Positions 13,399 to 20,952 of a stretch of 40,141 bases of DNA are shown piece by piece. The notes under the pieces are model-generated. The model was not told where the DNA came from. It worked only from the letters and a program-made list of their open reading frames with translations, and searched no databases. The stretch is from the IMG/VR virus record IMGVR_UViG_3300033999_000118, positions 1 through 40,141 of that record, one strand, 5' to 3'. Made by a program: the position numbers and the translations under genes. How positions within the stretch are numbered: position 1 is the stretch's first letter; each line of letters begins with the position of its first letter. The stretch comes from a virus.

Positions 13399-13950
13399 GT
13401 GCATATCGGCACCGCAATTGAACGTGCCAGGAAGGAGAGACAAATTACAAGAACGGAGTTAGGCCGGAGAATAGGTTTAAGCCCCCGCACTATAGAAGCT
13501 TACGAGGCAGAGAAGCAGATACCGCCGCCTGATGCGGTCCTGGCAATCAGTAAACACCTGAAAGTACCTTGGTTGACTCAGAAATATTGCAAGCAACATT
13601 GCGCTATCGGCCAGGCTTATAGCTATGAGGTTCTAACCGGTGTTAATCTGGACCCAGCATCAATAATGTTGAAGCTCATAAGCGAGATGGCTGAAGCACA
13701 GGCTGTGCTTCAAAGAATGCTGGAACTAGTTGTAAACAAAAACAGTCGGGAAGACTTCTCACCGACAGAATGGAGCGATTTCATAAAATGTCTACACGAA
13801 TTTCTCGATGTTGAACACAACATTGAAACGCTTAAGATAGCCCTCGGCCAGTGGTGCGATGTTAGTGAATTGATAAAACAGCACAATGATAAATGTTGGC
13901 AAAAGGGCTATATCAAAAAAGAAAAAGCGGCTGTGAAAGCCGCCTATTAA
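13399..13950 (+). CDS. XRE-family HTH protein with helical C-terminal domain
   Basis: 183 aa from GTG 13399; AAGGTGG lies 8 bases upstream. A longer in-frame ATG at 13357 lacks a site. Residues about 3-58 are a helix-turn-helix (IERARKERQITRTELGRRIGLSPRTIEAYEAEKQIPP). Residues about 90-170 are helical with Cys-containing segments (QKYCKQHCAIG). A third XRE regulator in the genome, downstream of palindromic sites it may bind. Probable early-gene regulator; the exact role is unknown. Confidence 0.8.
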   Translation: MHIGTAIERARKERQITRTELGRRIGLSPRTIEAYEAEKQIPPPDAVLAISKHLKVPWLTQKYCKQHCAIGQAYSYEVLTGVNLDPASIMLKLISEMAEAQAVLQRMLELVVNKNSREDFSPTEWSDFIKCLHEFLDVEHNIETLKIALGQWCDVSELIKQHNDKCWQKGYIKKEKAAVKAAY

Positions 13951-14010
13951 CAAAAACCACCTAATCCCATTCTATCACGAATTAATGGGGTAGTCAATGG
14001 AGGGAGTAAG

Positions 14011-14499
14011 ATGAGTGTAGGAACATGTGTCAGGTGTGGAAGAAAACTCACCAATCCGCATTCAATAGCTAGGAGTTTGGGCCCTGTATGCTATGCGAAG
14101 TCTGGTGGTGGCGTATTCGATGCCGATCTGCAGGTGGACGAGAAAGAATGGGCCCGGAGGGAGCAATTACTTAAGGCTGGAGGAGAGATAGACCTGGGGG
14201 TTAACTGGGATTATCCGGACCCCGGAAACCTGATTAGAAAATATACAATGCGTGTGAGTGTCCGGTATAGGGACGGAGCCTATGAAGCTTATGGTCGGAT
14301 TTTTGCGCCAGGGGAGAACCCGAAAGAAGTAGTTTTCGCCCGCAGCGTTGACCTCAAGGCAGTCTACCGTGAGGCAGTAGCCGCCGGTCCTACTTATTCC
14401 GCTATGGCTTACCGAGCACGGCAAGAGGCAGGGAGAAAAGCCAGGATAGAATGGCGTAAAAACCCAAAGGGGTTGATGAAGGGGTTGATGGTCATATGA
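14011..14499 (+). CDS. DUF6011-type zinc-finger protein
   Basis: 162 aa behind GGAGGGAGTAAG. The N-terminus CVRCGRKLTNPHSIARSLGPVC has the Cys-x2-Cys...Gly-Pro-x-Cys pattern of DUF6011, a short zinc-binding module common in phage proteins. The rest is beta-rich with a possible helical tail (MRVSVRYRDGAYEAYGRIFA). Function unknown; the zinc site suggests nucleic-acid or protein binding. Confidence 0.75.
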   Translation: MSVGTCVRCGRKLTNPHSIARSLGPVCYAKSGGGVFDADLQVDEKEWARREQLLKAGGEIDLGVNWDYPDPGNLIRKYTMRVSVRYRDGAYEAYGRIFAPGENPKEVVFARSVDLKAVYREAVAAGPTYSAMAYRARQEAGRKARIEWRKNPKGLMKGLMVI

Positions 14500-14621
14500 G
14501 AATAGCGGCATTCACAGGCAAAAATAAAGATTTCCGACTGTATTTAATAGCAATGAAAACATGGGCTCTTTGGGAAAAGGCAGGGGCCCGGAAAGAAAGG
14601 AGAGGGAAAAATGTTAAATAA
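14496..14621 (+). CDS. Possible 41-aa small protein
   Basis: ATG 14496 overlaps the preceding stop (ATGA) and TAA 14619-14621 overlaps the next gene's start. Basic, single helix (FRLYLIAMKTWALWEKAGARKERR). The ATGA overlap suggests translational coupling, but the evidence for expression is weak. Confidence 0.35.
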   Translation: MRIAAFTGKNKDFRLYLIAMKTWALWEKAGARKERRGKNVK

Positions 14622-15189
14622 GCTTCAGGAACTCGAGATACAGGAAGCGGAAAGCTTCCTGTATCAAGAAATAGACGAGGAATCGGCAGCGGCGGAATTG
14701 TTGCCAGATAGGTTTAGGATAACAAACTTAGAACAGGCAAATTGGGCATTGCGAAAAATTCGAGCCTTTAAAAAGCAAATGGAGGAAAACGAAAAATTAG
14801 CAAAAGCAGAGATAGAAAGGATACAGGAATGGCTCCAAAAGGAAAACGAAAAAGCCCAAAGAAGCATACAATTCTTCGAATACTTGATAGGCGAATATTT
14901 GGCAGAGCAGAGGAAAAAGGACAGTAAATTTAGGCTCTCGACACCTTATGGGAAGGCAACATTCAGGAAACAGCAACCGAAGTGGATTTACGATGATGAA
15001 AAATTGCTGGCGTTTTTGAAACAATCCGGCAAGCATCAATTCATTAGGATCAAAGAAGAAGTGAATAAAGCCGACCTTAAAAAAGCGGTTAAAGTAGTTG
15101 GGAATGTTGTGGTAGATGAGAACGGAGAAGTAATTGAGGGAATCACTATAGAAGAACAGCCGGAAAAGCTGATTATAGAAATTGATTAG
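14611..15189 (+). CDS. Host-nuclease inhibitor, Gam-like
   Basis: 192 aa behind AAGGAGAGGGAAAA. ITNLEQANWALRKIRAFKKQ leads a long coiled coil (about residues 40-95), then the conserved region LSTPYGKATFRKQQPKW...FIRIKEEVNKADLKKAV and a beta end. This is the layout of Mu Gam-type proteins (Gp157-like in some databases). Gam binds double-stranded DNA ends and protects them from host exonucleases such as AddAB/RecBCD. It is followed by a candidate annealing protein, so the pair is a recombination module. Confidence 0.8.
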   Translation: MLNKLQELEIQEAESFLYQEIDEESAAAELLPDRFRITNLEQANWALRKIRAFKKQMEENEKLAKAEIERIQEWLQKENEKAQRSIQFFEYLIGEYLAEQRKKDSKFRLSTPYGKATFRKQQPKWIYDDEKLLAFLKQSGKHQFIRIKEEVNKADLKKAVKVVGNVVVDENGEVIEGITIEEQPEKLIIEID

Positions 15190-15204
15190 AGAGGAGAGGT
15201 TTTA

Positions 15205-16083
15205 ATGAGTATGGAGATTCAAGAGTATCGAGAGAACAACGCTTTGGAGATAGCTGATACTCCGCAAGAAATGGCCCTCAAGCTGGCCGACATGAAGACA
15301 AAACTGGGGCTGGTCCAGAGATTTTTCAAAGAAGTTATGGTCAAGGATCAGGACTACGGCGTAATTCCTGGGACCGAAAAACCCACTCTACTAAAACCGG
15401 GTGCGGAAAAGTTGTGCGAGCTATATGGTTATGCTCCTGTAGTCAAAAATGTGGATGAGGAAAAGAACGTAGAAACTGGATTCTACAGGGCCAGGGTGAC
15501 AATAGCCCTGGTTCACCGCCGGAGCGGAGTGGTGGTTGCCGAAGGTGTGGGAGAAGCAAATACGATGGAAGGACGTTATCGCTGGCGGTGGGTGCCGGAG
15601 TGGAAGTTACCTGACGGTTTAGACAAGAACAGCCTATATTCCGAAACCAGAGTAGACCGAAACGGGAAAAAGTACAAAATGTACCGGTTAGAGAACCAGG
15701 ACCCATGGACACTTTGGAATACTGTTTTAAAAATGGCTAAAAAGAGAGCATTAATTGATGCAACGTTATCCGCAACACGGTCAAGCGGAATATTTACGCA
15801 AGACGTTGAAGATTTAGCCGAGTGGGTAGAAGGCGAAGTAATAGAAGAACAAACAGAAAAAGAAGAAGATGATAAAGCGCCTGAATCATTGCTCAAGAAG
15901 ATATATGCGAAGGCCTCTAAACTAGGTTTCAGTAGCGACCAAATGCAGGCATTAATGTTGGAGAGATACGGAAAGGACAGTAGTAAGAAGCTCACTAGTA
16001 AAGAAGCGAATGACCTTTTAGAGTTCTTAGCAGAACTAGAGAAAAGTGCAGATGACATGTCGACTGATCAAGGAAAGCAGTAA
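15205..16083 (+). CDS. Candidate single-strand annealing / recombination protein
   Basis: 292 aa behind GAGGAGAGGTTTTA. Residues about 40-215 are a compact alpha/beta region (DYGVIPGTEKPTLLKPGAEKLC, TGFYRARVTIALVHRRSGVV, WTLWNTVLKMAKKRALIDAT). This segment is shared by phage proteins placed beside Gam or exonucleases and is often compared with Rad52/ERF-type annealases. An acidic linker and a C-terminal three-helix segment follow. The annealase role is inferred from family neighbourhood and is not proven. Confidence 0.6.
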   Translation: MSMEIQEYRENNALEIADTPQEMALKLADMKTKLGLVQRFFKEVMVKDQDYGVIPGTEKPTLLKPGAEKLCELYGYAPVVKNVDEEKNVETGFYRARVTIALVHRRSGVVVAEGVGEANTMEGRYRWRWVPEWKLPDGLDKNSLYSETRVDRNGKKYKMYRLENQDPWTLWNTVLKMAKKRALIDATLSATRSSGIFTQDVEDLAEWVEGEVIEEQTEKEEDDKAPESLLKKIYAKASKLGFSSDQMQALMLERYGKDSSKKLTSKEANDLLEFLAELEKSADDMSTDQGKQ

Positions 16084-16097
16084 ATAGTAATATTCCA

Positions 16098-16137
16098 GCG
16101 GGCGGGCTAACAGACCCCCGGCTCGCCCGCATCTTTT
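16098..16137 (+). terminator. Rho-independent terminator after the recombination genes
   Basis: GCGGGCG (16098-16104) pairs with CGCCCGC (16124-16130), with further G-C pairs inside, followed by ATCTTTTTAAG. It separates the recombination pair from the replication genes, either as an early attenuator or an antitermination target. Confidence 0.7.
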
Positions 16138-16198
16138 TAAGACTGAGGGGGTTAGGTGTTGTAGGATATAGAAATTTTATGGGCTGGGGGTTTTAGAT

Positions 16199-17029
16199 AT
16201 GATAGGTCCGCAACTAGAAGATGGATACACACGAATTGCTAATGAAATATTGGAACAAATATCCCAAATACCCATAAGCGGAACGCAGTTCAGAATACTT
16301 ATGGTTATTTGGCGATACACCTATGGATACAACAGAAAGGAGTGTGAAATATCCTCTAAATTTATAGCCGAAGCCTCCGGCCTAAGCGAAAGACAGGTCA
16401 GAAGAGAACTAAAGAAGCTCATTGATATGAACATTATTAAGGTTGTTAAAGAAGCAACATTTACATCGCCAAGGATTTTGGCATTCAACAAATACTACGA
16501 TACCTGGCAGGTGACTAAACAGACCTCAGAGGACGAATTAGACCACTCGACAAACCAGACCGGAGAGGACAAATTAGACCGCTCCTCTCCGGACAAATTA
16601 GACCTCTCCCCCCCGGACAAATCTGACCCCCATATAAAGAAAAATAATAAAGACAATAATAAAGACAATAAATATAATACTTGTTTACTTCGTAAACAAG
16701 ACGCCAATGGCGTCCCGCCGCTTGAAACACCACCAACCAATAAAGAGATTATCGCGGAGCTAACCGAAAAATACAGAAGCATCGAAGGTATTCAGCCGGA
16801 AAAGAGTGATTACGCATTCATTGGTAACTGCTATAACCGCTTTGGCTATGCACATGTTTTGGAAGCGATACATATCTTGAGTGCTCGCATGTCTGCTGGG
16901 TTCAAGCCTGACAAGCCGAAAGTGTATATGCTGGGCATTTTGAAGAGTGAAGTTGAACAGGAGAGAAACAAAGGTGCCCCTGCAAAAACGGGGACCGGCG
17001 GCGAGAGCGTTTATGACAATCTCTGGTAA
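16199..17029 (+). CDS. Replication initiator, phage O-like
   Basis: 276 aa, GGGGG 10 bases before ATG 16199. Residues about 5-100 are the winged-helix domain of phage replication protein O (GYTRIANEILEQISQIPISGTQFRILMVIWRYTYGY...ERQVRRELKKLIDMNI). Residues about 105-150 are low complexity with repeated DKLDxSxP, and the DNA encoding it contains four iterons. Residues 175-276 form a helical helicase-recruiting domain. It would bind the iterons in its own gene and hand over to the DnaC-like loader downstream. Confidence 0.85.
   Translation: MIGPQLEDGYTRIANEILEQISQIPISGTQFRILMVIWRYTYGYNRKECEISSKFIAEASGLSERQVRRELKKLIDMNIIKVVKEATFTSPRILAFNKYYDTWQVTKQTSEDELDHSTNQTGEDKLDRSSPDKLDLSPPDKSDPHIKKNNKDNNKDNKYNTCLLRKQDANGVPPLETPPTNKEIIAELTEKYRSIEGIQPEKSDYAFIGNCYNRFGYAHVLEAIHILSARMSAGFKPDKPKVYMLGILKSEVEQERNKGAPAKTGTGGESVYDNLW
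16531..16714. other. ori: Candidate replication origin inside the initiator gene
   Basis: Iterons GGACRAATTAGACCNCTC start at 16531, 16567, 16591 and (diverged) 16615, with 36, 24 and 24-bp spacing. They are followed by an A+T-rich tract (about 16632-16679). Then come two adjacent hairpins: CTTGTTTAC/GTAAACAAG (16680-16700) and GACGCC/GGCGTC (16700-16714). Iterons then AT-rich DNA inside the initiator gene is the lambda ori plan. Confidence 0.75.
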
Positions 17030-17041
17030 GGAGTGATAAAA

Positions 17042-17731
17042 ATGGACCTTGAATTCATGGAATATATCCGAAAGAGTATCGAGGCCAACGAAATGGCGGC
17101 TAAAGAAATGGCCATGAAGAAGAGACAGGAAAAGGTTATGGAACTACTTGAAAAAAGTGGCCTTGGGAAAAGATTTGCAAAGAGAACGTTCGAGACTTTC
17201 GAAAAAAACGACCTTACACCAGAGCTACTAAATGCTTACAAAAAGGCCTACGAGTTTGCCAAAAACTTCCCGAAAGTAGAAAAAGGTTTACTCTTTACAG
17301 GTCCTGTTGGAACTGGGAAGACGCATTTAGCAGCAGCGATAGCAAACGAGCTTATAAACAAACTCTATTCCGTCATTTTCGGTAACGTAACGGATATAGT
17401 TACGCTTATAAAGAGCACATACAGAAAAGATTCGGAGCTCTCTGAAGCAGAGGTAATAAAGGCGTTAACGGACGACACGGATATATTCATCATAGACGAC
17501 CTTGGAAAAGAAAACACTTCGGAAAACACATCAACGGTCCTATATCAGATCATTAACCGGTTATACGAGAATGAGAAACCAATAATCGTAACAACCAATT
17601 TTTCGTCGGCAGCGTTACGTAAAAAATTAGGCGAAAAAGGGGATGCAATAGTATCGCGATTAGCTGAAATGTGCGAATTCGTAAAAATTGAAGGAAAAGA
17701 CTGGAGATTGAAAGCGGTGAAAGAAGAATGA
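17042..17731 (+). CDS. DnaC-like helicase loader ATPase
   Basis: 229 aa from ATG 17042 (AAGGAGTG upstream; a GTG at 17033 is too close to it). Walker A GPVGTGKTH at residues 87-95 and Walker B IFIIDDLGKE with D152 and D153 define an AAA+ DnaC/IstB-type ATPase; VTTNFSS is sensor 1. The N-terminal 60 residues are helical and would contact the DnaB helicase. With the O-like initiator it loads host helicase onto the phage origin. Confidence 0.93.
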   Translation: MDLEFMEYIRKSIEANEMAAKEMAMKKRQEKVMELLEKSGLGKRFAKRTFETFEKNDLTPELLNAYKKAYEFAKNFPKVEKGLLFTGPVGTGKTHLAAAIANELINKLYSVIFGNVTDIVTLIKSTYRKDSELSEAEVIKALTDDTDIFIIDDLGKENTSENTSTVLYQIINRLYENEKPIIVTTNFSSAALRKKLGEKGDAIVSRLAEMCEFVKIEGKDWRLKAVKEE

Positions 17732-18048
17732 AAAAGCAAGAAGTTTACATCCCACAATGCTGGGTTTGCATGGATCGGGGATTTATACTCTATCAGAAAC
17801 AGATTGGAGACACCAAAGCTGAATATGCGGCACACTGCACTTGCCGGGCTGGGGAAGCTTACAGGTATGATGGTGCTAAGTGCGAAAAAAAGAGTGAATA
17901 TAGAATACCTTCGATTGTCGAAGTTTTGGACCCCCAACGATTAGCAGCAGAAAATTTCCGGGTGTGGTGGGAAGCAAATAAGAAAAAAGATGGCATTGTA
18001 AAGGCGATGAAAGAGCGAGGAATACCGATTCCCAAAGATGCAGCGTAA
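17728..18048 (+). CDS. Cys-rich hypothetical protein
   Basis: 106 aa whose ATGA start overlaps the loader stop. CWVCMDRGF...HCTCRAGEAY is a candidate four-Cys zinc site in the first 45 residues. The C-terminal half is helical and basic. Small zinc proteins after DnaC-like genes are common in Firmicutes phages. Function unknown. Confidence 0.7.
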   Translation: MKKQEVYIPQCWVCMDRGFILYQKQIGDTKAEYAAHCTCRAGEAYRYDGAKCEKKSEYRIPSIVEVLDPQRLAAENFRVWWEANKKKDGIVKAMKERGIPIPKDAA

Positions 18049-18060
18049 GAGGTGTTGTAA

Positions 18061-18597
18061 ATGGGTAATCCCCACAACACATCAATTAGCAAGGTAGCTC
18101 ACTGGGACTGGCGGCTTCCACCGGCTGACCGGCGGAATGGCGAAGTAAAGACGTATTATCTTAGTCAAGAAGAACTGGCCAAATACCGGAAAGGGGGAGA
18201 AAAGAAAATGGAGGAAGTGCAAAAGTATCAGGCCGACGAAAAGGAACGGTCATTGAAACAGATATTGAGAGAGGATTTTGCAACAGGGAAGAAGACGCTT
18301 AATGAGATAGCAGAAGAGATCGGCATGAAACCCTGGCTAGTCAAAGCGGCAGCGGCCAGGCTTGGATACATAGAGAAAAAAGAGAAGCCGGGAAAGGCAG
18401 AAACACCGCGGACTGATGTTGTGGATGTATCGCTCAAGCAGGTGGAGTTTTCGGGGAAGTTCAGTTATCACTTCAGGGATGGAAAACTCACAATACGGCA
18501 AGACAAAGAAAGGAGATTAGTCTTAGCTGTAGACGAGATAGATTTGCTTCTTGGCGACTTAAGGAAAGTGTTAGAACGTATAAATGCACTCGTATGA
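18061..18597 (+). CDS. Hypothetical protein with HTH-like middle segment
   Basis: 178 aa. Residues about 62-100 (LKQILREDFATGKKTLNEIAEEIGMKPWLVKAAAARLGYI) have a helix-turn-helix spacing. The C-terminal part ends in a helix (EIDLLLGDLRKVLERINAL). No Cys or membrane segment. Possibly a DNA-binding early protein; the family is not recognised. Confidence 0.7.
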   Translation: MGNPHNTSISKVAHWDWRLPPADRRNGEVKTYYLSQEELAKYRKGGEKKMEEVQKYQADEKERSLKQILREDFATGKKTLNEIAEEIGMKPWLVKAAAARLGYIEKKEKPGKAETPRTDVVDVSLKQVEFSGKFSYHFRDGKLTIRQDKERRLVLAVDEIDLLLGDLRKVLERINALV

Positions 18598-18607
18598 GGT
18601 GATAAAG

Positions 18608-18994
18608 ATGGAGGCTTATAACATTTGCCTTTCTTGTAGGTATTATGTTCCAGTGGAGGAAAGGACGGCATACGATGGATATCATTACTGCAAAATTAGT
18701 TCTTTAGTAAGGAATGTGAGCAATGAAATGTGTGATAGTTATGCTCCAAATTGGGATACATGTAGGGAGTTGAAAGTATGCTGGGAATGCAAATACTGGA
18801 GTAGATTTGAGGAAAATTATTGTTGTCTCGGGGTACCTTTTGAACAAAGGAAAAAGTTGATTGTTAGAGATGATCCGGAGTATATGACTTGCGACAAATA
18901 CGAACCCAAAGACGGATTGCCTTATATACCTTGCAAACAACAAAAAGTATTAAAGCCAGAACAAATAAACTTGTTCGAGGTGATTGGTTTGTGA
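18608..18994 (+). CDS. Cys-rich protein with two metal-site-like modules
   Basis: 128 aa from ATG 18608, behind GAGGTGATAAAG. Two similar modules: CLSCRYYVPVEER...C...MCDSYAP and CWECKYWSRFEENYCC...MTCDKYEP, each Cys-x2-Cys then C...C and a DxY end. This looks like an internal duplication of a four-Cys zinc or iron-sulfur site. The C-terminal tail is hydrophobic at its end. Function unknown. Confidence 0.7.
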   Translation: MEAYNICLSCRYYVPVEERTAYDGYHYCKISSLVRNVSNEMCDSYAPNWDTCRELKVCWECKYWSRFEENYCCLGVPFEQRKKLIVRDDPEYMTCDKYEPKDGLPYIPCKQQKVLKPEQINLFEVIGL

Positions 18995-19164
18995 AAGTAG
19001 CAAGACGGAATGACCTTAATGACCTTATCCAGGAACGTAATGAGCTCCTGGATAGATATATTCGAGCTAGAGGGCAAGAAAAAATACGAATTTTGGCTAG
19101 ATTAATGGACATTGACGATGAGCTGGAGGCGATGCGGCGTGCGGAGCGGAGAATGGAGTCATGA
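18991..19164 (+). CDS. Small helical hypothetical protein
   Basis: 57 aa from GTG 18991, overlapping the previous stop (GTGA), with GAGGTG upstream. Almost all one basic helix (RNDLNDLIQERNELLDRYIRA). A longer upstream frame exists but lies inside the preceding gene and lacks its own site. Function unknown. Confidence 0.55.
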   Translation: MKVARRNDLNDLIQERNELLDRYIRARGQEKIRILARLMDIDDELEAMRRAERRMES

Positions 19165-19492
19165 AGAAATAGATTTTCTGAGAAAAAACTTTATGAAAAT
19201 GTCTTATAGTAAGATGGGCAAGATTTTAGGGAGAAGCACAGATGCGGTACGAGTCAGAATACAAAAGCTCGGATTAAACAAGAGGTCTCGAAGAGTTAGT
19301 AAAGAATCATTATGCTTTTATTGCGCAAATGCACGTGCAGGTAGATGTGCGTGGGTCGATAGAAAAACACGTGTTTGGCAAAAAGCGGAGATAAAAGATA
19401 CGGCAAAAGATGGCCGATTGTATATAGTGAAATCATGCAAAAATTTTATCCCCGATGTAAGAGATGTAAGAGAGGAGGCTATGAGAGCATGA
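19139..19492 (+). CDS. HTH (Myb/SANT-like) plus Cys-module protein
   Basis: 117 aa from GTG 19139 (GGAGG 9 bases upstream); an earlier frame start at 19112 lacks a site. EWSHEEIDFLRKNFMKMSYSKMGKILGRSTDAVRVRIQKLGL is a three-helix Myb/SANT-like DNA-binding unit, residues about 4-48. CFYCANARAGRCAW...SCKNFIPD is a Cys module like those of the preceding genes. Likely an early phage regulator. Confidence 0.7.
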   Translation: MRSGEWSHEEIDFLRKNFMKMSYSKMGKILGRSTDAVRVRIQKLGLNKRSRRVSKESLCFYCANARAGRCAWVDRKTRVWQKAEIKDTAKDGRLYIVKSCKNFIPDVRDVREEAMRA

Positions 19493-19677
19493 TAAAAGCA
19501 GCTCTTAAAAAAGATATCCTTTACTTGCTTATTAAAAAAGCACAAGAAGAGCTGAGGCAGGCGGAGCAAAACTTTGAGAATGCCGAGAAGGAATATAGGG
19601 ATGTAGCGATATTGGAACTCCTGGCGAAACAGAAAAAGTTGGATGCATTGATAAGAGAGGCTAAAGAGTGTGCATAA
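19489..19677 (+). CDS. Small coiled-coil hypothetical protein
   Basis: 62 aa from ATG 19489, overlapping the previous stop (ATGA) with GAGGAGG upstream. A continuous charged helix (LIKKAQEELRQAEQNFENAEKEYRD). A longer frame from 19375 lies wholly inside the preceding gene, so it is set aside. Function unknown. Confidence 0.6.
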   Translation: MIKAALKKDILYLLIKKAQEELRQAEQNFENAEKEYRDVAILELLAKQKKLDALIREAKECA

Positions 19678-19700
19678 TGGTGCAGGAGGCAGAGATAGGA

Positions 19701-20054
19701 ATGATATCGATAGCGGAATTATTACAGGAAAAAGAAAGGCTCAAGCAGGCGGAACGCCAGTACAAAAGGCAGGGCCCGAAACAAGGGTATAAGAGCTACC
19801 TTTCGCAATATGACAGAGAAGAACTCATACTCCTGGCTGCAATAGCGTCAAAAATAGAGGAACTTATAGCATTGTGGTATCAACACAGGCGTTCGAAGGA
19901 TCGCATCAAATATGGAAAAACGGCACTCACGTATATTTACAAGGCAATGGACACGTATTTTGAAAACATGACGGGCGCAGAGAAAGAACGGGAGGTATAC
20001 AAGGCGCTACGAGATCTGAAAAATTGTCACATATACCTTGAGAGGAGGGCATAA
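19701..20054 (+). CDS. Hypothetical helical protein
   Basis: 117 aa from ATG 19701 (AGGAGG 11 bases upstream); an in-frame ATG at 19677 is the alternative start. Helical throughout, with an Arg/Lys-rich first third (LKQAERQYKRQGPKQGYKSY) and a segment LAAIASKIEELIALWYQHRR. It lies immediately before the ring nuclease gene. No family recognised. Confidence 0.6.
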   Translation: MISIAELLQEKERLKQAERQYKRQGPKQGYKSYLSQYDREELILLAAIASKIEELIALWYQHRRSKDRIKYGKTALTYIYKAMDTYFENMTGAEKEREVYKALRDLKNCHIYLERRA

Positions 20055-20057
20055 ACC

Positions 20058-20378
20058 GTGAAGGTGTATCTCTTGAACGCATTCAGCCTGAATATGCTTG
20101 AGGTTGGCGATGGGGTATGTGTTCGAATTCTGCCACTAGAGACACATGAAGCCAAAGACATTCTAAAGGACGGATTCGTTTCCGCAGTGGGGCACGAAGA
20201 TACGGCGAGGATACTCGAAAAAATGCTCGGAATAGAAGTCCCTTACAACAGAGCGACGATTAAACTCCAACGCCGAGACATGGCAGTGGTAGCACAGTAT
20301 TCAGGGCCCAGATTGCCTGAAGGAGCAACGAAATTACCTGAGGGTGCGGAAATGCGATTTTACCTTATTTGCGTATAA
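20058..20378 (+). CDS. AcrIII-1 / DUF1874 viral ring nuclease (anti-CRISPR)
   Basis: 106 aa from GTG 20058, GGAGGG 8 bases upstream. It matches the DUF1874 (STIV B116-like) fold: YLLNAFS at the start, SAVGHEDTA with H46, then NRATIKLQRRD and GPRLPEG with R85 and E88. In SIRV1 gp29 the residues S11, H47, R85 and E88 bind and cleave cyclic tetra-adenylate (recalled, not checked); all have counterparts here (S10, H46, R85, E88). Such enzymes erase the cA4 alarm and block type III CRISPR immunity. Its position in the early operon suits an immediate counter-defence gene. Bacillus YddF is a relative. Confidence 0.88.
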   Translation: MKVYLLNAFSLNMLEVGDGVCVRILPLETHEAKDILKDGFVSAVGHEDTARILEKMLGIEVPYNRATIKLQRRDMAVVAQYSGPRLPEGATKLPEGAEMRFYLICV

Positions 20379-20399
20379 CTTGGAAGGAAGGTTACAGTT

Positions 20400-20744
20400 A
20401 TGAACAGCAAAAGAAAGGGCAAAAGGGGCGAGCTCGAACTTGCAAAAAAGCTGCGGGAGTACGGATACAGCACGAGGCGGGGCCAGCAATACAGCGGCAT
20501 AGGCGGCGACGATGTGATCGGCTTGCCGCATATCCATATTGAGTGCAAAAGACAGGAACGATTAAACATTTATGAGGCTATACGGCAGGCTGTCAGAGAT
20601 GCCAAAGGTGACGAAAAGCCGGCCGTATTTTGGCGGAAAAATAGGGAAGATTGGTTGGTGATAATGAGGTTGGAGGATTGGATTGAACTTTATAGAGAAT
20701 GGGAGAGCGGATTATATCTAACGGAAAGGAAGGATGGAGAATGA
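20400..20744 (+). CDS. PD-(D/E)XK nuclease, Holliday-junction-resolvase-like
   Basis: 114 aa. The catalytic pattern is E11 (KRGELE), D38 (GGDDVIG), then E48-x-K50 (IHIECKRQ), as in Hjc-type resolvases. Residues PAVFWRKNREDWLVIMRLEDW complete the beta-sheet. GGAAGG lies 8-9 bases upstream. It would resolve branched phage DNA before packaging or process recombination intermediates. Confidence 0.8.
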   Translation: MNSKRKGKRGELELAKKLREYGYSTRRGQQYSGIGGDDVIGLPHIHIECKRQERLNIYEAIRQAVRDAKGDEKPAVFWRKNREDWLVIMRLEDWIELYREWESGLYLTERKDGE

Positions 20745-20926
20745 TTGATAGGATTAAAGAAGTAAATCACAAAATAGAGTTGCTAAAAAAGAAATACAGA
20801 GAAGATTATAATAAAGCAAAAGTAACAGAAGGATGGGAAAGGGAGTTTTGTTTGCGGAGAATGGAACGATATGTTAAGCAGTTGCGAGAATTGCTGGCGG
20901 AGAAGAGAAAATTGAAAGGGGCTTGA
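20741..20926 (+). CDS. Small coiled-coil hypothetical protein
   Basis: 61 aa from ATG 20741, overlapping the resolvase stop. One Lys/Glu-rich helix (IKEVNHKIELLKKKYREDYN) and a second (MERYVKQLRELLAEKRKLK). GGAAGGATGGAG precedes it. Function unknown. Confidence 0.55.
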   Translation: MIDRIKEVNHKIELLKKKYREDYNKAKVTEGWEREFCLRRMERYVKQLRELLAEKRKLKGA

Positions 20927-20952
20927 AATATTAAAAATAAGGAGGCTGGAGG

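Noticed and set aside
18889-18990. N-terminal extension of the 57-aa protein at 18991
   Set aside because: It lies in the coding region of the Cys-rich gene and lacks a ribosome binding site.
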